A stretch of DNA of 64,000 nt from Hybos culiciformis (lineage: Eukaryota; Arthropoda; Insecta; Diptera; Hybotidae), in assembly GCA_964007475.1 (NCBI GenBank), contig OZ023273.1:66151560-66215559 (forward strand), in the 5' to 3' direction. The notes beneath the pieces are model-generated. The model had not been told where the DNA came from. It saw nothing but the letters and a program-made list of their open reading frames with translations, and made no database searches. Positions 1 through 9,416 of the stretch are shown here, in pieces. Within the stretch, counting starts at the first letter, position 1; every line of letters begins with the position of its first letter. Position numbers and translations under genes: made by a program.

Positions 1-1020
1 CATCATGAATATATTAATAAATTTGTCAAAAAATTCTGAAAGTTTAATAATTTCTCCTTGCTATTTGTGGAATAGAAGAAACACAATTTAGATTACAAAT
101 TTAGATTGTATGTGATAATACTTATAATCATCTATATCTAAGTAATATTTTTAAAATTCAAGATATTTAAAAACATTATGCTTTGTACGTCAATACTACT
201 TAGTTATATAAACAATATCTTAAAGATAGTTACTGTTAAATACCGTAAGAAAATAAAAAAAAATTATTATTTTCAAACTATATGAGCATCATTTAATTTT
301 TTAAATAAGTCTGATTTCATAATCTGTAAATGTTCATTTATCACATGTTAATTAAATTATAAATAGCGATGGCACTCCATTAAAGCTTAATTTAAATATT
401 TGTTTAAAATATTAAATGACCTTCTTGAAAAATTTTAAAATTGATTATTGAACTTGAACTACAATATATTATATTTTCTTTTACCCTGATTATATAATAA
501 TTATTTAATAATAACGAACGGTATTATAAAAAGAATTATTCCGTTGTAAAGTTAAAATAATTGTGTTCATTTAATAGTAAAATTTTTGTGCAATAAAAAG
601 TAAAAAACATTATCTTAAGTCTTTAAAAAAGTAAATTACCTTTTGTTTTTAAAAATCATTGAAATTTGAATGAATTACCTTAGCCTTAATTTTTCAATTA
701 AAATTTTTGCAAAAACAATCGTCGAATCATATTTTTGGTTCTTTGTTATCGTCAACGCAACATCCAAAGATATTTACAATCGTATTAAATTTTAATGTGC
801 ATGTGTTCGGTAAGTTGCATTTACTACCGTAGAATTTAGGTAAGTAAATGGTATATTACATGCGTCAATACAAATGTAATATTTGCTTAAGTAAATTTTA
901 TTTACACACTTCCGTATTAAGTTAATTTTATTTACTTACTTCATTTTGAACTTTGTTTATTTTTTGCATTGCAAATGTATAGATTGCAACTACCTCTCAC
1001 ATGCACATTAAAGCAGTATA
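1..1020. other. AT-rich 5' flank / possible first intron of the takeout-like gene
   Basis: This AT-rich stretch shows no coding similarity that I can recognise. The only item of note is a possible signal-peptide exon at 178-244, listed separately. If that exon is real, most of this stretch is intron 1 of the takeout-like gene; otherwise it is upstream or intronic DNA of unknown status. Confidence 0.5.
178..244 (+). CDS. candidate first coding exon (signal peptide) of the takeout-like gene
   Basis: ATG at 178 opens 22 codons plus one base before a good donor (c|GTAAGA at 245). The peptide begins MLCTSILLSY and is hydrophobic for about 19 residues, with one lysine. It ends in phase 1, which is the phase needed by the exon at 2572. 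The joined codon would be c|ct (Pro), giving PPQFDRCKR, and family members often have Pro residues just before the first Cys. Against it are the short n-region, the absence of a clear signal-peptidase site and a 2.3-kb intron. The true exon may lie outside the window. This is inference only. Confidence 0.25.
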
Positions 1021-1198
1021 TAAAATATGTTAATAAAATTTGTTATACAGCTCGTTGTGTATTTACACAAAATCACATGCACACTTGTCAATTTATATCA
1101 CTCGACCTGCGGTCTCGTGATATAAGTATTGACGCGTGTGCATGAGTTTTTGTGTAAATACACAACTCGTTGTAATAACAAATTTTCTTAACATATTA
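1021..1198. mobile_element. fold-back (palindromic) MITE-like element, about 178 bp
   Basis: Two arms of about 85 bases are imperfect reverse complements around a GACCTGCGGTC centre near 1105-1115. The left arm carries ctcgttgtgtatttacacaa and the right arm has its reverse complement at about 1155-1175. The outer ends are AATATGTTAA and TTAACATAT. There is no coding capacity. The right end abuts the next element (1199-1500), so one may have inserted at the edge of the other. Confidence 0.7.
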
Positions 1199-1500
1199 CC
1201 TAATTTACATGGAGAGTTGAAACCGGGTTCAACTACGGTTCAACTTCATGTAAACGGTGGTAGAGTTAACCTGGTTTAACCAGACTCAACCCAAGAAATT
1301 CGCTCGGTTAAGTTAACTCTATCCATGTAAACGGTTAAAAATAAGCAACAGCTGTTTGTTTTGTTTGTTTTTTGTTGTTGTTTTCAAACTCAATTCAACC
1401 ACAGTTCAACCACATGCTTTTCGACTACATCATGTAAACACTTGACCTCTTTTCAACCACATTTCGACTCAACCACGGTTGGACTATCATGTAAACTAGG
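1199..1500 (+). mobile_element. MITE family A, copy 1 (TA-flanked, 302 bp)
   Basis: The element starts CCTAATTTACATG and ends CATGTAAACTAGG, with TA on both sides (1197-1198 and 1501-1502), as expected for Tc1/mariner-type insertion. The interior repeats CATGTAAAC (about 1243, 1324, 1431 and 1489) together with GGTTCAAC/GGTTGAAC-type blocks. A second copy of nearly the same length lies at 28468-28767 in the opposite orientation, which confirms a dispersed family. There is no open reading frame, so the element is non-autonomous. Confidence 0.85.
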
Positions 1501-1689
1501 TATATGTTACAATCTACTATTTCGTGGCAATTTTTAATATACATACTTACTTTTTTATTCGTCCGAAGTTGATTGAATTTCAAAATTTTTAATAAACTGC
1601 TTTTATTTAAAGACTCTTAGGTACACTATTCTAAGAACAAAATATATATAACACATATACATATAAAAGTTGACTTATACCACTTTCAA

Positions 1690-2027
1690 AAAAAAAGCTC
1701 AGGGATTTTTAGGGGGTAATTTGTTTCAGGGGTTTTTTTAGGGGTATGATGTATGATCTTAAAAGCGAAGATTTAGATGACATTTGTAATATTTTTGATT
1801 GCATTTCATAAGATACCTTATCTGCTAAATTTATTATAAATAAATAATTTTATAAAACCACATAATTTACGATGTGCGTTATATATTTTTCTTCAAGCAC
1901 CTATTTGAAATCCTCATAGGTATATAAGTATAGGCTGTTATAATATCTATAAAAAAAAATTTAGGGGTTTTTTAGGGGGAAATTTTATTTTTTTAGGGGG
2001 AAACATTTGAAAAGGTTGGTAACCCTG
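1690..2027. mobile_element. degenerate hAT-like MITE remnant
   Basis: The right end reads, on the minus strand, CAGGGTTACCAACC, a hAT-style terminus. The interior has repeated TTTTTAGGGG blocks near both ends (about 1703-1745 and 1960-2000). The left boundary may be CAGGGATTTTTAGGGG at about 1701. I see no clean 8-bp target duplication, so the limits are approximate. Confidence 0.45.
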
Positions 2028-2571
2028 GTTTTAAATAGTTCATTAAGAAATGCAGATCCGATACGGCTGAAAGAATTGAACTAAAATTATGCAAGCAAAT
2101 AAACTTCGATATGTGTTATTTAAGGTAGGATTTTCCCATGTCTCGTTTTTTAAGAGACTTATATTCCGATGCGATGAGAAGAGATATTCCTGAATTTTCA
2201 ACAAAAAATCATAATTCACGCAAAATTTTAAAAATAAACGTAAGGAAGTCAAACATTAGCTGAATTTTAAGAGCTTCTATTTTATTCCCATTAGTAACAG
2301 AGATAAAGGTGTTGAATGTATCTAAGAATAGAATAAATATCTACAACTAAGTACTAAAATTAATATCACACTTTAATATGATAAAAGGTCCAGTATAAGT
2401 ACAAATATTGTTTAATAAATTCAAATAAATTAAATTTACGTATTTTGAATCAATTAATTTTTAAAATTGCTTTATTAATTCATCTTGAATTTGTAATGTA
2501 GGTAGTGTTATTTTAATTGTAAAGCATTATTTTTATTATTACCTATATAATATATTAATATATTTTTTTAG

Positions 2572-2661
2572 CTCCTCAATTTGATAGATGCAAACGAGAT
2601 GAGAATTTTGACAAATGTTTAGTTGATGCAGTCAATAAGGCATTGATTTTATTGAAAGATG
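2572..2661 (+). CDS. takeout-like gene, exon with the conserved Cys pair
   Basis: The acceptor is tttttttAG at 2570-2571 and the donor is g|GTAAGA at 2662. The exon enters in phase 1 (ct completes a split codon) and leaves in phase 1. It encodes PQFDRCKRDENFDKCLVDAV and the start of the first helix, NKALILLKDG. Confidence 0.85.
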
Positions 2662-4288
2662 GTAAGAAATTAAATAATAATTGTCTATTAGTGTATGTAT
2701 TATCATAACTAAGCTAGTGCTATCTGTTTGTCCCATAAAATCTCATCTCCTCTGAATCAAATAAAAAATATGAATGAAATTATTTATATAATATATGTAT
2801 TTGCAATATGCATTATGAATTTTGTAAATGCTTTTGTTTTTTTTATAATGTATTTTACGCGAAATAAAATTTTCAAAGTTTCATTTCCCAAAATGATAAA
2901 ATAGTTTTTAACTTAAATATTTCCATCATTTTTTTCATTTATATATATATCTTAATTTAGTCCGCAATTTAACAGTGCAAATATGTAAATGAAAAAATAA
3001 ATTAATATTCCTAACATATTTTAAGGAAATTATATACATAAAAATAATAATAATTTGTACATATTATAGTGAATGAAAACGAAAACATTTAAGCTGTCTT
3101 TAATAGCGTTGTAGTTTTTAAAAAGATAAGATAAAATTACAATCAATCATCAATATGGGCATTCCATTCTCTTGTTTGTTATACAAATATTTGTTCGATT
3201 TTATGTTTGTTTTTAATATTTTATTATGTATTAATGCATGATTGTACACACATAAATATTCATTATACATAATTTTGAATTATGCGAAGATTCATAAATT
3301 ATTATTTTAAATTTATTAACTCTTAATATGATAATGATTTAATTAGCTTTTATAATGAGCAAAAATATACCAAAAAAAAGTTTTCAAAAGTATTCGTCCT
3401 TCGATTTGATGAGTATGTATAGGGAATGTAACAATAAAATTTTGTGCTTGTTTTATTAATGTAGACTAAATAAGTTTGGATAGATAAATCTTTGTTTAAT
3501 TTATAATTTACATACGTTATATTTATATAATTATGTACAGTATGAATATAAATTTGTTTTAGTCCATTTCATTTTTTATATATTTTTTATTTAAATTTTA
3601 GGTAATAAGGAGTTTTTAATTGATCCACTGGAGCCGCTTTCAATTAATAAATTAGTTATTGATTCTGGAAATGCTCCTATTACTTTGAAACAAATATTTA
3701 AAAATGTAAAAGTTAAGGATTTAATCAAAACAAGTAAAATTGTGAAGTACAGGTTAGTAGAAAAATATTAAGTTGAAGGGCTTAAAAAAATCTCTGATTT
3801 ATTTTTAATTACTATTATTATTATTATTAAATTATCAATTCAAACTTAAATTTAGAACTGATTTGGATAAATATTTGATAATATGTGACAGTGTCAGCAA
3901 ACGTATTGAAGTATTGGGAGACTACGAGATGTCTGGTAGAATTTTATTACTTCCGATAAGAGGAAATGGCAAAGTCAACGTTACTTTAATAAACACAAAA
4001 ATTGAACACAGATTAATTGGCGAGCCTTATATGGAAGATGGTGTTCTTTTCATGCGATTAAAAGATTATAGAGTCGATTTCAATCCAAAAAGAGTGTATA
4101 TGTATTTCGAAAATTTATTTGGTGAACGGATTTTGTCAGAAGGAATGAATCGATTTTTAAATGAGAATTGGCAACTAGTATTTAATGAATTAAAATCTGG
4201 ATATGCAATGAGTTTTGGTCAGGTGTTTAAAGAAATTACAAATAAGCTGTTCACCAAAGTACCTATGGATAATATTTTTTTAAGATAG
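2572..4288 (+). CDS. takeout/JHBP-family secreted lipid-binding protein (5' end missing)
   Basis: Three exons (2572-2661, 3602-3752, 3856-4288) join in frame through codons g|gt and ag|a to give about 223 residues ending at TAG 4286-4288. The order fits the haemolymph juvenile hormone binding / takeout family. First come two N-terminal cysteines, DRCKRDENFDKC, which form the conserved disulphide in this family. The block DPLEPLSINKLVI follows, then long amphipathic strands, and the end has the NENWQLVFNELKSG and FTKVPMDNIF segments typical of the C-terminus. Family members are usually about 240-250 residues including a signal peptide, so only the first exon is missing. Such proteins are secreted carriers of small hydrophobic ligands, linked in flies to feeding and circadian output. 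The ligand here cannot be told. The family assignment is firm; the exact subfamily is not. Confidence 0.88.
3602..3752 (+). CDS. takeout-like gene, middle exon
   Basis: The acceptor is aaattttAG at 3600-3601 and the donor ag|GTTAGT follows 3752. It encodes the family block DPLEPLSINKLVIDSG and the first beta strands (LKQIFKNVKVKDL). Its phases close with both neighbours. Confidence 0.87.
3856..4288 (+). CDS. takeout-like gene, last coding exon
   Basis: The acceptor is aatttAG at 3854-3855 and the stop is TAG at 4286-4288. This exon carries most of the barrel-like fold: LEV-type strand KRIEVLGDYEMSGRILLLPI, then GNGKVNVTL, and the C-terminal helix. There is no transmembrane segment, as expected for a soluble secreted carrier. 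Confidence 0.9.
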
Positions 4289-5930
4289 TTTATTTATTAC
4301 AATTAAGTAATATGTATTTTAGGATTCCAAAATTTTAAGTTGACTTACACAACACACAACCACCTATGTGGTATTTTGTTCATTACCATATAAAATATTT
4401 AGAAAATATAATCTTTTTAATCCTTATGTCCAAAGACTTACAACTTAGCAGTTAATTCAATTAATGAAATTTTGAAGATCGTACTTTTATTTATGAAACT
4501 CCAATTTGTTCATACTCGTTTATTATGCAATAATACGTTTAGAATTGAAAATAAATATTTTTCTCATTCATTTTAAATCATCATGTAAATTCAAATTTAC
4601 CATTACATATTCTTATTATTTTTCCCCAAAAAAATCCGATAATCTAAATTTGGAAAGGTCGATGCAAAATGTGCTTACGATTTAAATATTATATTTCTTT
4701 AAAATTATAAAATGGTTTACTAAGCTTTTATGAACACTATGAAAATAATATTATAAACTTTTTTCGTTTCGAAAGATATTTCTTTCGAATTCCAATCAAT
4801 TTGTTTTGATAGGGTTACTGCAATTGTGAATATTTTGTCATTGAATTATGATATTGATAGCTTTGTGTGTTCGTCTGTACAAATGATAATTATAGTGACT
4901 TCATTGCGTTTTATGTTTTTTTTTCACAAAATTGCTGTAAAAAAATATTATAATGAACTTTACGATCGGTATTATAAAATAAGCCTATAGCGCCTACAAA
5001 AAAGATAATAACAATTTAGAGAAAATTATTATTATTAATGACCCGATCATATCTCATAAATGTATTTTATATTAAGAGAAAGGATTATATAAAAAATATA
5101 ATATTTACATAATGTACATGAAACTGTATTAAAAAATAAGAAACAGAAATATTTATTTCAAAGTATTTTTTCTGTTAAAAAGACTTTAAAAAAATCGTAA
5201 ATAAAAAATAAATAAATGATATTTTAATTAATAAATACGCTTTTAATTGGGTTGAGTGACGATATCTTTATTATCAAAATCTTTAGGTACCAAAATCCTT
5301 AATTTTGTTTTCTTATTTATAAATTCTTTGATTACAAAAAAAAGTTAAATATGTTTCCTTGAACCTCTTTGCGTTTGTATTTTTTTGTGCGAGGATGACA
5401 ATCCTAGAATCGCAAACAAATACCGATAATGTATATAAACGAATAAGATCATACAAATTTTTGCTCTGAAAAATAATTAGCTCCGTTTGATATTAATATT
5501 AGTATTTTAAAAAATTTCATAAATTTAAATAAAAATTACAAAACTATTAAATTGAGCTAATCATCGACAGGTGATTATTTTTCATAATATAAAAATTATA
5601 TATTGTGTAGGTCCCTTTATAATCATCTTCAATATTCAATTCACCATTTATCACCGTACATTTTGGTTTATAAAAATTGCATTATTTCAAATCATTCATT
5701 CAAATTACTGATATCTTGTATCTATTTCTCATTTCTCTAGAACATATACCATCATCAAAAACAAGACAAATTTTCCAAGTTTAATTGCCTTTTTCATATA
5801 ATTGAAATATGTACATAATAAATAAACTTCCATGTGGTACTCCCAACAAGCATCAATTCTTTCAGAAATTACTCAATTTAACTTTGTCTTCTCTCATTTG
5901 TAGGTATAATTTAAACTATTTCAAGTGAAG
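4289..5930. other. 3' flank of the takeout-like gene and intergenic AT-rich DNA
   Basis: After the stop codon the first AATAAA on the plus strand is at about 4550-4555, a plausible polyadenylation signal that would give a 3' UTR of about 280 bases. The rest is AT-rich, with no coding stretch or repeat that I can name. Confidence 0.45.
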
Positions 5931-5933
5931 TTT

Positions 5934-6023
5934 TGAAAGTACATATTGTTCCATTTTTTTCAACAATATCTCAGGATCCACAGTCTCGAACGTTTTTTCC
6001 AGATCAAAAAAGACCGCAACCAC
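5934..6023 (-). pseudogene. non-LTR retrotransposon reverse transcriptase relic (first catalytic Asp block)
   Basis: Read on the minus strand, about 30 codons give VVAVFFDLEKTFETVDPEIL followed by LKKME. This is the LINE RT block around the first catalytic aspartate (family pattern: hydrophobics, D, three residues, AFD or similar, TVD/W). The flanks contain stops in the same frame, so this is a short decayed fragment with no intact element. Confidence 0.65.
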
Positions 6024-6068
6024 TATTTTCTTTATTATGGACGGAACTTATCCTATCCATAAGAGAAG

Positions 6069-6291
6069 TACCTATCCTGTACTTAATGTCTCTTAATTAT
6101 AAATTTAAATGTAAGCGAACAGTAGATAATATATCTAGTTAAAGTTACCTACTACACGACACTCTAGATAACTACCAAAATCTACTAAATTAGATAGATA
6201 AACTTACCTGATGAGTCAAGAAAGAGATTGCTTTTAATTATACGTTATAGCTTCCAATAAACATTCTCATTCAAAGGATATTGCATTACTT
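6069..6291 (+). repeat. direct repeat copy A (about 225 bp)
   Basis: This stretch shares its order and most bases with 7555-7789: tcttaattataaatttaaat, then aacagtaga, atatatctagtta, ctctagata, tcaagaaaga and attgcttttaatt in both. Copy A stops exactly where the ACAATTGGGGCGAC repeat begins. It may be a tandem duplication, or terminal repeats of a 1.7-kb unit. Confidence 0.6.
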
Positions 6292-6292
6292 A

Positions 6293-6409
6293 CAATTGGG
6301 GCGACAACGACGGCGACAGCGATATTGACTGTCAAAAACCATATATTTGTATGAGAATGAAACAATTGGGGCGACTTTTTTATATGAAAAAACGTTGTCG
6401 CCCCAATTG
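6293..6409. repeat. short GC-rich inverted repeat (CAATTGGGGCGAC)
   Basis: CAATTGGGGCGACAACG at 6293 is matched by its reverse complement ending at 6409. A third, direct partial copy (CAATTGGGGCGAC) lies at 6363. The left part runs into a CGAC-rich trinucleotide-like stretch (6300-6323). This looks like a small MITE or a fold-back remnant. No target duplication is clear. Confidence 0.5.
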
Positions 6410-6411
6410 GG

Positions 6412-7554
6412 TTTTCACCATAAAAGTAGGTACATTATAATTTTAAAAATTATTTTAAATGTAATTTATAAAAAAATATTTCAATTAACAGTTGCTGTTA
6501 ATTTTTTTTTAACGGCGCCACGGCGTCATAATTACTTGTCCCTGCATCAAAATTGTAATAAGAAAAAAATTCGTGCGCCGCCAACATTTTCTTTATAAAA
6601 TCCACCGAACTCACCATAAACATATTTTTCACTGTCAAATCAGCTGTCATTTTTGAAGGCAAAAGGCAAAAGTTAAACAAGATAGAAGACAAAAAAACTT
6701 TTTATTTTTTACAAAAGAACAAGAAAGACTATGAAAAAATATTTAGATAAAGTTTAAATTGATTTTTTTTTAATTAAAATTTAAGAATAAAAAAAAAAAA
6801 TAATAATTATTGTATTTAGATTTTTTAAAAATTTAATTGAAAAATAATATAAACTATTCAAAAATTGCGGGAGTGTCTGTTTTTATTTAACTTTCTATTT
6901 TTTTTCTTGTGCAAAAAAAAAAAAAAGACAACAAAAATTTTCTAAATATCTAAAATTTGCATTTTTATTAAAAAAAAAAAAAAAAAATATTTTCAAAATA
7001 AAGTAAAATAATTAAAAAAAAAATTTTATTTTAATTATAAAAAAATTAAAAAAAATTAAAATTGCATTCTTTAGCAAGAAAAGAAAAAAAAACCCTGGAC
7101 TTTGGTTTTGTTTTTTTTTTTTTTTTTTTTTCACCTGGTTGACTGGCTGTGCTTGTGCTGTGAAGAAAAAAAAAATAATTTGCATTGGAAAAGTCGATAA
7201 AAATTAGAAAAAAAGTTAAATTGACAAAAAAAAAAAAACCATTTTATTTCGTTATTTAATTAGTTTATTTTTTTTATTTATAGAACAAATCGAGAGAATC
7301 TAAAGTTGTAGACAGGTTGGTAAGAGTTATTACCTATCTCCTACTTTAACTTTTGTGTTAGGGTTAGGTACTAAGAAACCGTGTCGCCAAAAATTGATTA
7401 TGAGTAGATATGTTGATATAACTATATTTTAGGTATTCTGTGCGAAAAACTCCATCCACCAGACTAAATACCAATTAATTATTTATTTCTTAATAGTTAG
7501 GGTTTCAGTTAAATATATGGGTAGGTACCTATTTAGATTCTTATTTTTGATAGG
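6412..7554. other. intergenic DNA rich in poly-A and poly-T runs
   Basis: Long A and T homopolymer runs dominate (for example 6969-6987 and 7109-7131). Open stretches on both strands are short and unlike any protein I know. I see nothing functional here. Confidence 0.5.
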
Positions 7555-7789
7555 TACCATCTACCCTGTATTTACTTAATATCTCTTAATTATAAATTTA
7601 AATGTAAGCCAACAGTAGACAATATATCTAGTTACCTACTGCACGAAACTCTAGATAGGTACTACCTAAAAAATATTTGTAGGTAGGATACTAAATTAGA
7701 TATACCTAATTATACCTACCTTATGAATCAAGAAAGATATTGCTTTTAATTGCAGCTAAACATTTCCATTTAAAGAATTTTACATTCCT
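7555..7789 (+). repeat. direct repeat copy B (about 235 bp)
   Basis: This is the partner of copy A at 6069-6291, diverged by substitutions and small insertions that include extra taggta/tacct units. It continues to about attttacattcctttt, where copy A has attgcattactt. Confidence 0.6.
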
Positions 7790-9257
7790 TTTTTTGGGAA
7801 ATGAGATTTCGAAAAATTATACTCATTTTTATAAAAAAAAATATATAGTTCCTATAGGTAATTAAAAAGAAAATAGTGTAACTTACTTAATGTAAAAAAA
7901 AAAATTAAATTTTATTGAAAAAAAAAAATCTATAATTTCAATTAGGTACTTATTTATCTTCTACATTACATTTTATAATAATAAAAACTGCAAGAAAAAA
8001 AAATTATAATAAAATTAAATATCAATAATTCTGTTGTGTCTTCTTTCTTCACAATATTTGTCTTGTTGCTAAAATGTTGGAAAAAGTATTGTAATCCAAA
8101 TAGTAGTTGAAGCCTTGAATCATCCATAAGCCAAAATAAATATCCTACGCAATGCCCATGTTTACTCTTTGTATTTTTGAATTTTTATCTTTTTCTCATT
8201 GTTTCTAAAGCCCACACAAAAGTTCCTTTTACTTACTTACAACGAGATACAACGAGAAAGGTATTTCAGAAACTTATTCAATAATTTAAAATGAAAACAT
8301 GAACATGAGCATTGAATTTAAAAAAACTAAACAACTTTACTCGTTTAGTTATAAAAAGTTTAACTACTAGATTTTGAAAATGGAAAATTTTCTAAATTTT
8401 CAAAGTTCAAAAATCTCAATGTGAGCACAAATATGTACACCATTGATAAAGTAAAGAATCCTAAAATTATTAAGTAAATTTAATTATTAAGTATTGTAGA
8501 CATGACAAAATTTTGGAACTTCTTGACTTAGTTACATACCTAGTTATGTTAAAATGAACTCATGGGTAGGTACATTTTATTTTTCTTTTATTTTTCCAAT
8601 TTTCGATCATTTCAATCTACTTATTTATTACTTACTTGTGTACTCCTGAGCTGATCTTTATATGTTAAAAAAAAAAACACAATCCTCTTGAAAACTCTCA
8701 GCAATGCTTTTGGAGAAGTTCAATTATTATTCCAACCATTAAATTCAAATAAGTATGGTTTTATTTTTCATTTTTTGTTTTTAAATCATAGTAAAAAAGA
8801 AAAAAAAAATATATAAGACAAAACAAAACCAAAGTGAAAATCGAAAAAGAAAAAAAAGAAATTTTTTTCTGCATACCAAGAGCCAGTCAGTCAATAATTT
8901 TATTAAAATTTATTATTCTTTTACTGATATTGGAATATGATTGGGGAAAAAAGTTAAAATAAAGTGTAAATAATTGCGTGAGAAATAAGTATATTTTTGT
9001 GTATATTTTTGTGTAGGTTATACACAAAAAAAAATCAAAATCTTAAATTAAGTTAAAAAATAATATTTTTTATTTCCATTAAAGTTTTTTTTTTTAGAGA
9101 TAAGATAAGAAAAAAATATTAAAATTTGATTAAGTTATTAATAATTTTTTTTTTTTAATAAATATTTGAAAAATAAGAAAAAAAAAAAAATAGAATAAAA
9201 ATTTATAATTAAAAATTGAAAACATAAAAAAAGAAACATAAGTAGGAGATACCTAAT
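7790..9257. other. upstream region and 5' UTR of the myosin XVIII gene
   Basis: This AT-rich stretch must hold the promoter or 5' UTR of the PDZ isoform, unless a further non-coding exon exists. A TCAGTC matching the arthropod initiator consensus occurs at about 8887-8892, but I see no TATA box at a fitting distance. An in-frame TAG at 9243-9245 precedes the start codon. The transcription start cannot be fixed from sequence. Confidence 0.3.
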
Positions 9258-9416
9258 ATGTTTAATTTTATGAAAAAAGGGGTCGGTAGCGAACGGGATC
9301 GCGATAAAATCGATCGAGAGGAAAAAGAAAAACGAAAACGTGAAAAAAAACTGAGAAAAGAATCAAAAGGTGTTTCGGGAAGCATGAGCTCCGAGGATCT
9401 GCTGCGATTAGATGAG
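9258..9416 (+). CDS. Mhcl: myosin XVIII exon 1: basic N-terminus
   Basis: The exon has 53 codons, with ATG at 9258 and donor gag|GTAAGT at 9417. MFNFMKK followed by a Lys/Arg/Glu-rich run and [11 protein letters not shown] mirrors the N-terminus of PDZ-containing MYO18A (MFNLMKK, a charged run, then MSAAELRSLEE). This supports both the start codon and orthology. The KE-rich segment in the vertebrate protein is an ATP-independent actin-binding region; the same role here is inference. Confidence 0.9.
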
